A stretch of 64,000 nucleotides of DNA from assembly GCA_018398815.1 (NCBI GenBank), contig CM031595.1:139466679-139530678 (forward strand). The letters are read 5' to 3'. A program made the translations under genes and the position numbers. This DNA is from Conus ventricosus. Lineage: Eukaryota; Mollusca; Gastropoda; Neogastropoda; Conidae. Shown here one piece after another: positions 33,635-45,130 of this stretch. Position 1 is the first letter of the stretch; each line of letters opens with the position of its first letter. Under the pieces are notes generated by a model. The model saw only the letters and a list, made by a program, of their open reading frames with translations, was not told where the DNA came from and did no database searches.

Positions 33635-34379
33635 GTTTAGTTTAGTATGTTTCATCTCTCCCTTACCCACCCACCTTGGAGTCCAACTAAGGGGCCAGGG
33701 CCAAGAAACCAATGTCTTGACCCCTTCCAGGCTTCGGGAGAGATATACGACAAACAGAAACTACCAACCCTATCCCCCCTGATCATGCTCAACTCCCGGG
33801 GACAGAGAGCTGAGCACTGCAGGGGTTAACTTGGCCAGTAGGGGAACTGTCTTGACCCAGCCCCAAGAAGGGGAGCCGATTAGTACACCCGGGCCAAAGT
33901 GTACTTCCTGTCTAGGAGAGGTCCGAGCCAAAGTGATGTGTTGAGAGCGCTGGCCCTCTCAATCACCAGGATCTCATTCCCCTCCGACACAGGTCGCACC
34001 GCACGGCAAACACGGCGGATCTTAAGGAGACCACAGAGAGAAAAGGAGTGTGGAAAAGAAGACTTGAAGAGGAGACGAAGATAGAAAAGGGCCAAAGAAA
34101 GGCAGAAAACAAGAAAAGGAGAAAGGCGGGTTACTCTTAGTCAGGATCCTCACCCTTAGCCTATCTGACATGGGAAGCCCTACCAGGGGCATCAACTTCT
34201 TACCACGTTTCGCTTAGGCCATACAGCATCTTCACCTCTCAGGCCTACAAGCAGTGTGAAAAAACCACCCTATCTCCCAAGTATTGATGCCCCCGTCAGC
34301 ATAGCCTAAAGGATCACTGGACCACGCAAACCCTCCGACCACGACAAGGTCGCAACCCCCCGGAGGGAGATGTAAGCTT

Positions 34380-35235
34380 CTAAAATTACAACTTGTACAA
34401 ATTTACAAGTCAACTGACAGATCAAGGGGTTGAGAAACAAGATAAATCAATTCTCATTTCACATGCAGCACTAAATGACATTCCCATGCATCAATAGTCG
34501 AAAAGTGTTGAGGTATCAGGGGGTTCAGTGCCGGCGACATTAAATGCAAGCAGATTTTTTTCTTTGATTTTTTTTAATCTCCACAGGGACAAAACAGCAA
34601 TGGTCAAGAATATGAATATAATTATGTTCAATTCTTGTGACAAGCGCAATGAGAAATAAAACAGGTTTTTAAAAACTTGAAACCCTTTTCAAGTCACTTT
34701 AAATATTTGCAGTTAACACAGCTGATTTGACATGTTTACAAAAACGCCACTTTAATATTTCCACTATTCTATTTTCACACCTGACAAAAAATCTTATTCA
34801 ATACTTCAAGCTAAAAATATTGCTTGGAAACTTGCTTGTATCAAAACCATTTTTACGGACGGGAGGGAAGGACAGATAAAAGTGATTAAAGTGTAAAAAA
34901 AAGACAACATATTTCTGAACACGCACACACACACAGCAGTATAGAATTAGCACTCCGAGTACGGTATAACTTCAGTAGGCATTCTTTTTCTTCCTTTCAG
35001 TAGCTGAAAACAGCCCCCCTTTCCTCCCCCTCCCTGGAACAATCATTATTTTACCATGTATCAAAAACATTTCACAAAAAACACACCATATTAACTCAAT
35101 GGTGATAAGCGAAGTTTGAATTTTGGCAACCCCCTGAAAAACTTCGACATACTGAAGTTTTATCTTTGGCCAGAGAAACATTTTTGTCATAAAAAGTACA
35201 TGCAAACTTCAATCCAAAGAAAATTACTTGTGGTC
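34380..35235. other. TNRC6 intron, no feature seen
   Basis: AT-rich sequence to the right of the LINE insertion. The short open frames (for example 34972-35205 minus) are without recognisable motifs. Confidence 0.4.
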
Positions 35236-35600
35236 AAGGGTGACACTTTGAAAATCTGGAAAAAAAAAAAAGAAAATGAGGCAGGGGTCAAGGGGCCGCC
35301 CACGCCCGGCGGGAAAACTTTTTCTACCAGCACGATGGTGCGACGTAGGCTAACAAAGATCGCTGGACCCGTGTTGTCTTCAACGATAGAGCGCTTCCTC
35401 ATTTCCGGTCGTCTGCTACAGTGCTGTTTCGGTCATAATACCGCCGATTCAACCGTTTAAAAAAAAACAAAAAAACTTTTTTTTTGGGGGGGGGGGGGGG
35501 GGGGGGGGGATAACAAAACTTGAAAAACGGAATTTCCGTCTGGGGCCTTGCCGAGAAAACGGATTTCAGTCACCCAGACAGAAGAGTGGCACCCATGCAC
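35236..35600. repeat. GC-hairpin module element, truncated copy C
   Basis: Starts AAGGGTGACACTTTGAAAAT, close to the 8108 module, then GAGGCAGGGGTCAAGGGGCC. The palindromic block is mostly lost. A poly-G run (about 35487-35510) follows, then CTGGGGCCTTGCCG. Near 35596 the sequence GTGGCACCCATG is the inverse of the CATGGGTG end, so this may be a whole small element. I found no target duplication. Confidence 0.5.
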
Positions 35601-36791
35601 AAGCCATTAGCTTGACCATTTAACTAACTATACAGTTCTTTTCCACGACCAAAACTACAGCTGTTTGTGACTGTTCTGTCTGAGACTGATCAGAGGTTAT
35701 TCTTTCCCAAAAACAGCTATGAAAAAACACTTATTTCATGGTGAAGGATCTAAAACTTATTACATTCTTATGATGAAAGGAACACTTATTGCTTTATTGA
35801 AAACATCTTATTCTTCCGTAAGTATCTGCAGACAGACATTACAAATTAAAACATTCTAAACACAGGCACCGTTCCTACTTTTTTCTTGTTTTTAGAATTC
35901 AGTGAAACAGATGCATTTTTAATATATAGAATAGCATTTATGATTCCTGAACACTTACTCAGAAAACAGTCATTTTTTTATCATGTATCTATGATTTGAA
36001 CTCCACACAAAGTTGTGTCAGTTTCCATGCATTTAAGTTGTATGCTTTAGTCATTTTGAATTCATCTTAAATACAGCCAAAACGTTACATTATCATCACA
36101 ATGGGTCTGCTCTTAGTGCATCTCTACTTAGTTTATTATTATGTCACTGAAAAATATTATTTTCACTGAATGAGCCTACACACACACTAGTGAATTTCTA
36201 ATTTTTTCTGTTTCTAACTCAACTTTCGCAACATTCACATGAAAAAAATAGCAATATCCAAAATAAAAGTTAACGCATATATTTGTATACTCCATGAAAC
36301 CGTCCCTATTAACAACTAAAACAATCTTATAAAGCAAAAAAAACGGAAAAGAAAATGAAATGTTAAAAATTCTTTAAATGCTTCACTGAATAATTCTAAA
36401 ATGACTGCTGAAATCACAAGTTTACAGTAAATGATGTAGAACATAAGATGTGCTTGAATAAATTTGTAACTGAAACTATGTAAATCAATGTGTAGATGCA
36501 AAAACCGAGAATGTATCATAGCATAACGTGATGTGCAAATAACCCTTTCATGACATTTTTTATTCATAAGTTCCCACACTAAATTTGGACTTCAGAAATT
36601 CTTTCAAGTGTTATCATGCGTGGTTGATATGTTCATTTTATTAATACAAAGGTGAGATGTGACAGATACCACATAATGAGTCGTTTTCTTTGCCGACAGG
36701 CTATCTTTTACTTTCCACCTTTCAAAACAGCCGACAGGCTATCTTTTACTTTCCACCTTTCAAAACAAACATAAAAGCCTATTGTTATATA
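35601..36791. other. TNRC6 intron with a 38-bp tandem duplication
   Basis: AT-rich sequence. The 38-bp segment GCCGACAGGCTATCTTTTAC with its continuation is present twice head to tail without mismatch, at 36692-36729 and 36730-36767, just left of the Tc1/mariner insertion. Confidence 0.6.
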
Positions 36792-38335
36792 CTGACTTCC
36801 ATAAAAAAAAACACGAAAGCAAAACAAGCTGAAGGTTAGGGGCGAATTTTATTGGTCACAATTGTACAGAGTGGAAGCGAGAATTCAACGTGATTTGATT
36901 CATTACACCGGTAATGTGTGAAAATGTCATCAGCAATATGTCTTCGTGTGGAAAATCCAAGGTCACGTGACAAACCAGCTTGAAGTCCTAATACCGTGTG
37001 TGGCCACCATTTGCATGGACAACTGCTCGACACCTGCGGCTCATTGAGTGGACCAGGTGGTTGATGCGTCCCCTTGGCACACCAGCCCACACATGGACGA
37101 TGGCCTGGTGAAGTTGAGCCGCTGTTGCTGGTCGTGGACGCAGGAGGTCCAACCATCTGCCAAGTTCATCCCAAAAATGTTCTATTGGGTTTAAATCGGG
37201 ACCGAGGGCTGGCCAGGGCAGCACATTGACGTTATGCTGAAGAAACTGCTGGGTGGCCCTGGCTGTGTGTGGTCTTGCATTGTCCTGTTGGAATGTCCAG
37301 TTTGGGTGTTGCGCAAAAAAAGGAACGACATGGGGTCTGAGCACCTGGTTGATGTAGCGCTGTGCATTGACACCCTGTCCGCGACCAGGACCAATGTTCT
37401 GAAAGATGACTGGTCCTATGGCGTGGTTAATACCAATTGCACCCCATATCATAACGTTCGGGCCTCCCCAGGGGTTCCGCTCTACCACACAGGAGTCAGC
37501 ATAGCGTTCACCAGGTCGACGCCATATTCTGACACAACCGTCAGCCATGTCAATACAAAAACGGCTCTCATCTGAGAACCGTATGCGTCCCCACTGCTGC
37601 CTGCGCCATTTGATTCGGGCTTGTGCCCACTGCAGCCTGTCCTGCCGGTGTCTTGGTGTCAGTACCGGACCTCTGTGAGGACGCCTACATGCCAGCCCGT
37701 TCTCCTGAAGACGCCGCCGCAGTGTTGAGGCCGATTCGTTGCTGGAGATTCCCAGGCACCTGTCGAGCAGTGTTAGCGGCTTTTTTGCCGCCTGTCCCGC
37801 AGATAGGTTCGAACAAAATGGCGATCCTCTCTTGGTGTGGTGACCCGAGGACGGCCTGGCCGGGGACGATCATCAGTGGTACCAGTGACTCGCATGCGGT
37901 GCTGCAGACGATAGATGGTTGAGATGTGGACGTTAAAGATGTTGGCGACCTGCCTGGCATCCACACCAGCCTCCAGATGGCCTTGGGCACGATTGCGTTC
38001 CTCTGCGCGTAGTCTTGGCATCTCTGTAGCGCTCAGACGGCAAGTCGTTATGATTATCTGAACCTTGTAGCGCGGCTTTATAAAGGCTGCATGCCTGCAT
38101 ACTTGTCGCTGGTTAACTTTGCTCTGCATGGTGTGCACGTGCCTCACATGCAGCAACCAGTTTGCCATTTTTGTTGACCCTCCAATGCCGGGAATGATGT
38201 GTTGCTCACACAATTTTTTCACTGCACGCGAGTCTTGGACCCAAACAACTTGCCACAATGGTTCAATATTGTATGTTCTCCCCTTTTCACCCGAAAAATA
38301 GCCTTTCAATTTTTCGCGTTTTTTATGGAAGTCAG
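36792..38335 (-). mobile_element. Tc1/mariner element, inactive
   Basis: Inverted ends CTGACTTCCATAAAAAA are found at both sides, flanked by TA (36790-36791 and 38336-38337), the standard target of this superfamily. It is 1544 bp long and contains a frameshifted transposase on the minus strand. Confidence 0.9.
36988..38021 (-). pseudogene. Tc1-like transposase, two frameshifts
   Basis: Start MPRLRAEERNRAQG at 38021. The N-terminal helix-turn-helix (VANIFNVHISTIYRLQHR) and the GRPR motif (RPRPGRPRVTTPRED) are intact. Frame 1 ends just after a run of six A residues (about 37785). A short second frame covers NTARQVPG. The third frame covers ENGLACRRPHRG, RFSDESRF (first catalytic Asp), QQDNARPH (second Asp) and PDLNPIEHFWDE (Glu), ending GHTRY and a stop at 36988. 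The catalytic D-D-E residues are all present, but three frames are needed, so it is dead as assembled. Confidence 0.9.
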
Positions 38336-38602
38336 TATATATCAGTGGAAAGGGTGTTGGTGGTGGTGGTGAACCCTGGCTAAAGGACTCCAGGGGTCAT
38401 CCGAACAGCAGAAGCACTTGAACACTATGGTACAAATACATCAGCAAGGGATGAGAACATTACGTGTGTGACCATTTTTGATAACCCTGACACATGGCAG
38501 CCACATTCCGACCTCAAGTGATTTTAGAGACTTATGGTGTTATGCCAAGACAGGGTTCCCAGGTGCTGGGCATGAAACAAAACAAAAAAAAAGAACCTTT
38601 AA
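38336..38602. other. Short spacer between mariner and piggyBac elements
   Basis: Contains a GGT/TGG-rich stretch (about 38358-38374) and the sequence CAGGGTTCCCAGG, which could be an orphan transposon end. Confidence 0.3.
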
Positions 38603-38879
38603 CCCTCTTGCATTCGTTTCGCCCGTATCCCGGCCGCTGTGTTTGTCTCCCCTGCTATTCGTTCCGGCCGCAACCAGCCATATGTGCCGCGTTACTCTCC
38701 CTCACACACTGCGACCTTATTTAAGTCAGGGCTGGCCAAAAATAAATGTGCATCCCTGAGAGGTGTCCAATGAAATCTTAGCAGTAGTATGGGGTGTGGG
38801 AAACAATTCATTCACAAAGACTAGGGTCGTGAACTGACCGCATTCCATTGCTGCAGACAGCATCGCCTTGTTTCTGAAA

Positions 38880-39396
38880 ATGGCGTCTGCTAGCGCTTCT
38901 ACCGACGGCCATTTTTATTATACGAAAGAGTTGGATGATATATTACAAGAAGTAGAAAGATATGAAAGAGAGGAGTTAAATGAAAGTGATATTGATGTTT
39001 GAGAGGAAGAAGGAGAAGGCGAAGAAAGTGATGAAGATGATGATGCGCCTTTGTCTGCGTTTGTGACCACGTGGCGACCGGCGACTTCCGCACCCGTGGT
39101 TCAGCCTTTTGAGGAGACTGGGCCAAATCATGATTTGCCAGACAGATACACCTTTGGATTATTTTTTTCTCTTCCCGCTGCAGTTGTTTTTTACTACAGC
39201 TGCTGACCAGACGAACCTGTACGCCAGGCAGCAGATGGAAAAGCGGGGACAACCTGACCCACTTTGGCAGGATACGACACCTGCGGAGATGCGTGCTTAC
39301 GTAACTGTGCTCGTCATGATGGGGATCAAACGTCTGCCAAGACGGTCGACTGATCGACTGATCTTCGGTTTAGAGAGCCATGGATCAGTGGGGTGA
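38880..39396 (+). pseudogene. piggyBac transposase, N-terminal part, broken
   Basis: The ATG at 38880 gives MASASASTDGHFYYTKELDD, then an acidic stretch interrupted by TGA near 39000 and continuing EEEGEGEESDEDDD. GPNHDLPDRYTFGLFFSLP follows. A frame change near 39180 leads into LFFTTAADQTNLYARQQ, DPLWQDTTPAEMRAYV and LVMMGIKRLPRR. Order and spacing match the N-terminal part of the piggyBac transposase domain (an acidic N-terminus, then FF....TN.YA, then W..x....E.ka..g..i.MG). The catalytic aspartates are not present. Confidence 0.8.
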
Positions 39397-39857
39397 CGTC
39401 GAAAACACGGTTTCTGCCATGCGGCAAACATGGTAGAAACCATGGATCAAGAGTAGTGTTTACCATATTGGTGACATGTGACAGTGGTGACACTTACCTT
39501 CCTGCTGTGTGTGACCAGACACCACATTAGAGTGTAAATAATGGATTTTACTTCTTTCTGTGACTGTGTATATTCCGGTGTTAAAAGTCGTTAAGTTGTG
39601 ACAAACGCACCTTTTAGGATGAAAAAAAAAAACCACCGTAAAGTTACCTGGCCGCATGTTTGAGTATGTGACAATCATGTGACACTTAGCGACACCCCAA
39701 ACTGGATTTACTGAACCAGGACTGCTGTTTTCAAGTTGAGGTAGGCCACCCTTTGATGATTTATACTAACAAATGCATGCCGACAATGTTATTGTCTGTC
39801 TGGTGTATCATAGTAACATTGTCAACGTTTGATGTCCCATTGTTTTGTGACAAACAG

Positions 39858-40152
39858 GGTAAGATAAGATCATGTTGCTTATAGCCCAGCCGACCGCAAA
39901 GGGCCACATCAGGGCTGTCACCACGTTAAAATCAACTCACAAGTCATTCATTCACACAATTCTTTAAAATACATCGAAAAACCATCCGAAAGTTTGTTAA
40001 AAATCTTTCCACTGTAAAAACTCAGATCCGATGAAAAATATTAATCTCTTTCAAAAACTCAGGCGGGACATCTCTGAACAAGGTTTTCATGGAATCTGTC
40101 GTAAAATGTTTTTGTCTCACATCGTGCAAGTCCCAACACTCTAGAAGACAAT
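39858..40152 (-). mobile_element. 5'-truncated I-like LINE 3' tail inside piggyBac
   Basis: GATAAGATCATGTTGCTTATAG at the low-coordinate end and the following about 290 bases match the 3' end of the LINE at 28417 onward, up to CCCAACACTCTA. The GGGCTATAAGCAACATGATC plus TTATC tail is on the minus strand. It is younger than the host piggyBac element. Confidence 0.85.
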
Positions 40153-40360
40153 GACACCAATATGCATCCCAAACATGGGACATCTCTGCATTATGAAATA
40201 TGATGCATTATAAATTTGCATACTAAATTTGACAGCGCTGCAGTGGAAACTTTGTCCACTACAGCCTTTCAAAGGCAGTAGGTGAGTTTTAGGTTAAATT
40301 TCTCAAAACAATACGAATACTAGGAGCAGTTCTAGGCTGGAAAATGCGAATGCAAGAGGG

Positions 40361-40927
40361 TTAAAGGACTTATAAGGACCTCAGGTCATTTTGAAAGGAC
40401 CTTCGCCAACAGGACTTTACAGTATAAACTGCAGAAAGATAAATTCTTCTATCTTCACCCAGCTGATTCACAGCCTGTGCGAAAGGCATTGTGCACAGTG
40501 TGTAGGCCACAACTTCCAACATGCATCCAGGAAATCTCATAATTGTCTTCGAGGTCGCTGCTGGTGGTGTTATAGACAATCCACTTCACCTAAGGTCCAT
40601 CTATGCCAGGCTGTAACAAGTCGCTCTTTTTCAGATCGAGATCTTAAAGACAGACTGAAAATTGTCATGTCTTTTCCCTTATTGTGGCCCAAAAACTCTG
40701 TCAAATAACGTGTTTTCACAACAAAATCCTGCCAGATGCGGATCATGAAGTCCATTTGCTTCATGCTAAGACTCGTCGAAGAGCAAAACATATTAAGTTG
40801 AGAGGGAGCCTCGACATTCTTTTGCAGCAGTTCAGAAAATCGGGGGTTCAAACCCAAATGTTGTCAGGTATTCACATCTTGTTTCCCATTTAAATCTAGC
40901 AGCTATGTCACTGTCTGGGAACACTTA
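40361..40927. other. TNRC6 intron, unassigned
   Basis: Frames at 40391-40708 plus and 40570-40857 minus have mixed composition, but I recognise no domain. It may be decayed transposon sequence. Confidence 0.3.
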
Positions 40928-41070
40928 CATGGGTGAAACCTGGTGAAATTGAAAATCCTGAAAGGTGGGGGTCCAGGGGCCTCCTGGCCCCCTGGCGGGG
41001 TCAAGGGGCAGAGCCCCTTGTCGGGGGTCAGGGGGCGAAGCCCCCTGAAGCTGAAGCATTTTTACATTTT
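40928..41070. repeat. GC-rich hairpin module, copy B
   Basis: After the terminal repeat come GGGGCCTCCTGGCCCC, GGGGCAGAGCCCC and GGGGGCGAAGCCCCC. These correspond one to one with the palindromes of copy A at 8108-8240. Loop bases vary while the stems stay complementary. Confidence 0.75.
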
Positions 41071-41493
41071 CGTTATTAAAATCAGACCATTTTGAGGTAC
41101 TTTCAGCATGTTTTTATAAGTGAAATAAGACTAATGTTGTGTCCCAGAGTAACTTATGCTGCCCCCCCCCCCCCCCCCAAAAAAAAAAAAAAAACTTAAT
41201 GCACCATCAGGCGAAAAAGGTTTGTTTCCCGTTTGCTGACTGATCCTAGTTTTTGACCTCTGGCCCTTAACTTTTTGTTGACCAGTAGGGAAAAAAACCT
41301 TAAAAATCAATAAAACAAATGCCAACCTCCTGATTACGTAAGCATGTGCATCTCAGCCGTCAATGATGTATGGCTATCAAATTTGAAGTAAAAAATCACC
41401 ATCTAGCACACTATTTTGACAACACCCTCCCCCCCAAAAAACAAACAAAAAAAAACCCACAATAAAAGCCGACCACCCACTCCTATTCTAAAA

Positions 41494-41501
<8 letters not shown>

Positions 41502-41524
<23 letters not shown>

Positions 41525-41525
41525 T

Positions 41526-41616
<91 letters not shown>

Positions 41617-41632
41617 ATTGATTGATTGATCT
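41502..41632. repeat. (GT)n(GA)n(GATT)n compound microsatellite
   Basis: GT units, one GTTG interruption, more GT, then about 30 GA units, then five GATT units. It lies inside the 40928-42394 transposon. Confidence 0.9.
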
Positions 41633-41747
41633 TTAACACCCAAGGATGAAGATTTTAGGCCAAAGCCTAGTCTTACAATCTGTCCTTGTCAAGCATACAT
41701 TATTTCAGCACATATCATTCATACAGACAATTCAACATAGCAACATG

Positions 41748-41754
<7 letters not shown>

Positions 41755-41808
<54 letters not shown>
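41755..41808. repeat. (GA)n microsatellite
   Basis: About 27 GA units directly abutting the zinc-finger exon of the transposon. Translated on the minus strand it extends that frame as SLSLSL. Confidence 0.9.
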
Positions 41809-41809
<1 letters not shown>

Positions 41810-41810
<1 letters not shown>

Positions 41811-42094
41811 TTGCCTTCCTTTGCATTTTCCTGGTGTTTGTTGTATTTGACATGCTTTTTGAGTGCCGTTATGCTAGAGCTTCCATACTTGATGTCCTGC
41901 AAGCAGACGATGCACCGGGCAACGCCAGCAGCTGTGGTTTTGCGGCACCAAGTCAGAAATGTGTCGCCCTTTCCCGTTTCGCCATCATTGTCCGGACCTC
42001 TTTCGTCCAGCCATCGCCAAGACCATTTGTTGGGGACAGAAGCATCGATCAGCGACGTGTCTTCATTCACAGCCACAAACGGCATCGTGCTCAA
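41810..42094 (-). CDS. Zinc-finger first exon of the CATGGGTGAAACC element
   Basis: The 95-codon frame begins MSTMPFVAVNEDTSLIDA. A tryptophan lead (NKWSWRWLDERG), an FLTWCRK segment and a C-x2-C...H-x5-H finger (RCIVCLQDIKYGSSS, then ALKKHVKYNKHQENAK) follow. It aligns in layout with the exon of the 8039/51220 family (WRWDWLD, AHCTLCDKEI, ALKNHCETDIH), so the two transposon families share a common exon although their terminal repeats differ. The frame runs on into a GA repeat and is not meaningful beyond about 41810. Confidence 0.6.
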
Positions 42095-42394
42095 AGAAGA
42101 GAATGAAGTGCAGCAGATTTAGACTAGATCTAGGTCAACGGGACCGTCCCGACGTGAAGAAGATCGTTGCGACGTGAAGACGTGCGACGTGAACACGCTG
42201 TAGGCTATCGTGAAAATGGCGCAAATCGGAAGACTTGGACGGCGCATGCGCGAGTTGTTCAAGAACGCAGCTTCACCGAAAACTACCCAAAAAAGGAAAA
42301 TCGACCACAACGAACGCCGATGTCCGGATTTCCGGACAAACGACCAATACGAAATCCGGATTCCGGATTTTCCGGACGTGTGGTTTCACCCATG

Positions 42395-44455
42395 CACTTA
42401 TCTGAACAATCCTCCAATCTGTTCAGATGAATTATAACTGTAGTGGCAGTCAACAACTTTCATGCCCACATCACTTCACACTTTAATCGACCATTGTCAA
42501 GTTTACTGCTAACACTAGATCGCTGTGGCTGGACTCGAGCTAATGGAAATTCACTGCTGGCATTACTGCACTGTAATTTTCTTCTGTGCGCATCACAACT
42601 TCAAACTGCATGTCACATATAACATTTTTGTCCGATCCGCCACAACCGTCCTTGATCTTTCTTTGACGTTTCAGAATATTCTCAATCAACTCTTCTCTAC
42701 CCGTTGACTGCCAGAGAATAGTACAAACAAAGGCTTTCCCGGTGCCAGGGAAATCTAATGTTTGGGAGTAATAATTAACAAAACATTCTAGCTCAGAAAC
42801 TACAAAAGATATAAATATGAAATATATATAATTTTTTAAGGAAACTGAATGGAGATTTTGAATCTGGGCTTCTTTTGTTTCAATTTTGATAATAAAAAAA
42901 TATTTAGGCATTTAGATTTGGATAGATTTTTTTGCACGATCAAAAACATACGTATTTACCACTACAGCTTCACATCCAAAATAGAACACAAAGCAAAAAA
43001 GTTGAAAATAAAGTTTGTATTGTCACACTACACCTGTAAATGAAAGTGAAACAGTTTAGAAGTCTATCAAGACGCTCACACTTCATGCAGACATGTCAGT
43101 CCACACCACCCCCCCCCCCCCCCCCCCCCCCACCCTCCCCCATGCTGGACTTCAACCCTCTCTTTCACTCCTCTTCCCCTACCTTCCCCCTGCTCCTTGT
43201 CACGCCGCGCTCTCCTCTTGCGCTATCACGTCACTGGCCACTGGCACACAGTGCAGAGTACACACTAGGCTAGCTCGTTCAACGCTGGTAACCAGTCAGC
43301 TGAACACACACTGAGGTCGCACAACCCGACTCAATAACTGACAATCTGGTCGGCAATTCCATCACTATCATCATCTCACCTTCATGCTCGAGTGAGTCGA
43401 TGAATAAAATATTATTATCTTTGTCAAAAATGATCAGCAGAGCCTGCTCAGCTGTGCAAGTACGTTAATTTGGTTGCTACGCTTGTCGAGGGTTGCACCG
43501 CCATCTTTGCAAGCGAGAAAGCGCTGGCTGGTCATCCAGTCAGTGATGAGAATAAATGGTCTTTCCCATCATGTGTGGTCATCATCATATTTTAATACTA
43601 CAGACATACAAGGCTTACTACGCACACTCTATCCGAGTAGGTTGATAAAATAGTAACGAAAGAAAATTCCAAGAAAAATGCATGACATCAGTGGACGGCC
43701 CATAGGCACTGGGAAAGCATTTTTACTGCGCCGTCAGCTGACGGCTTACAGGCACTCTACTGCTTAAAACTACAAGTCTACAAATTAGACTACCAAATCA
43801 CTGACTGGACCACAAGATCAATGATTTGGCCAAACATTAAAGCATGGTGAACCCTACAAAATATAGCATTTTAGAATTAACATCGACAGTTCATCTGTGC
43901 TTACGGGCGATAATCAAGCGAAAGGAACAAAAGTTGAGTGATCTAAGCAACAAGACCAGCTCCGACAATAAAATGGTTCTGTTATGGGCATAACGTGTAA
44001 GCACACAGCGCAATAGTTGAAAACCAACAAGTTTTGTCAAAAGTTCCATAAATTTTCATCACTCAGCTCTTGTTTGTCACTGGTCTTTTGATGATCATTG
44101 CATGGGGACTGTAAACTGTGTAATATAATCAAGCAATAACACATTTCAACACTAACAGAAATGGCTCACTTGGACATTCTGATGGACATAGCTCTGATGA
44201 TACAGTGATAATCAAAGAGAACATCCCAAATACCAAGTCTCATTGTTAAATAAAATTCCTGAACATTTTTCTTTTCACATTTATTCACTTTAGTTAAAAA
44301 CACTTTTATCAACAATGGGGCACCAATCTGAAGATATGCTGTTTAAAAATAATATGGGGCGTTTCATTAACTTTGTTATTGGCACCCCTTTTCTAATCCC
44401 CTTCTGTCATTCTCTTTCTCCGTGTGTTTAAGTGTGTAAGCCAGTCAAAGCATGC

Positions 44456-44516
<61 letters not shown>

Positions 44517-45130
44517 AGTGCGCAAGCTCGCTCGCGCATGCGTGTTTTGTTGTCTTCAGTACCTTTTTGTGGGTACAAGTGCAACACTCGTACACATTTT
44601 TGTGGCCTCCTGAAATTTTACTTTAGGAAATGAGTTTTTCCCACAAGTCTGACCCTAAAATTTCTAGGAAATAATTATCACCATTGTGCATCTGGTCCTA
44701 GGGGGTGAAACAAGTCCAATAATGTATTGCTACTTTTAAACCTTAAAATACCTGTCTTACTAAAAATGAATTTACCCATTTGTCTCATATGAACCTGTGT
44801 ACATGAGGAATATTCATATACACTTCCGCTTAATGAGACCCAACTCAAATGCTTTTCATCTTTTTATATGGCCATCAGAATTGGAGCAAAGCTGAAAACA
44901 TTCTAAAACCTCATACACACAAACGCCAAAAACCAAAACATCAAGTCCAGAAACATTTCATGAGTTTCTTGATAGTCAGCATTAGGAAACAATTTGGCAT
45001 CAGACTGAAATGAACAAAATTAATCACAAAAGCATACATTTTGTTGCACCATTTATGCTCTTACCAAAGGAATGAGACTAGTTTTGGGTAAACAATTAAT
45101 TCACCTTTAACAATGAAATACTATTCTTAC
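42395..45130. other. TNRC6 intron or 5' region
   Basis: No supported gene. It includes a poly-C run (about 43110-43132), a less AT-rich stretch at 43130-43330 and a (GT)n array at about 44456-44514. Confidence 0.4.
44456..44514. repeat. (GT)n microsatellite
   Basis: About 29 GT units followed by GAGAGTGCGCAAGC. Confidence 0.9.

Larger units (their letters stand above)
28417..34367 (-). mobile_element. Full-length I-like LINE with 12-bp TSD
   Basis: The element is flanked by AGATGTAAGCTT at 28405-28416 and 34368-34379, a perfect 12-bp target-site duplication, giving a 5951-bp insertion. The 3' end (low coordinate) finishes in TTATC-type tandem units after GGGCTATAAGCAACATTATC. The 5' UTR is about 730 bp and starts CCCTCCGGGGGGTTGCGACC. 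ORF1 (gag) is followed after about 26 bases by ORF2 (EN-RT-RNase H). This architecture, gag with CCHC knuckles plus EN, RT and RNase H, fits the I clade, such as Nimbus described from the snail Biomphalaria. It sits in the large TNRC6 intron in the same orientation as the gene. Confidence 0.88.
38603..40360 (+). mobile_element. piggyBac element with TTAA target duplication
   Basis: TTAA|CCCTCTTGCATTCG at 38599 and its inverted copy CGAATGCAAGAGGG|TTAA ending at 40364 give a perfect 14-bp inverted repeat plus the TTAA duplication characteristic of piggyBac. It is 1758 bp long. It contains a broken transposase N-terminal half and a later insertion of a LINE 3' tail (39858-40152). The catalytic half is deleted. 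Confidence 0.85.
40928..42394. mobile_element. CATGGGTGAAACC-ended transposon, TSD CACTTA
   Basis: A perfect 13-bp inverted repeat, CATGGGTGAAACC, is at 40928 and inverted at 42382-42394. The flanks are CACTTA (40922-40927) and CACTTA (42395-42400), a perfect 6-bp duplication. It is 1467 bp long. The left subterminal region is the GC-rich hairpin module. The interior holds GT/GA arrays and a zinc-finger exon on the minus strand. The right subterminal region has repeated TCCGGA motifs (42320-42380). Confidence 0.85.

Noticed and set aside
32329..33712. Host CCHC zinc-knuckle gene
   Set aside because: It lies inside the exact 12-bp target duplication and directly upstream of EN-RT-RNase H, so it is LINE ORF1.
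43040..43330. CpG-island-like promoter
   Set aside because: It is less AT-rich than its surroundings and contains a poly-C run, but I could not identify a core promoter or an exon start there.
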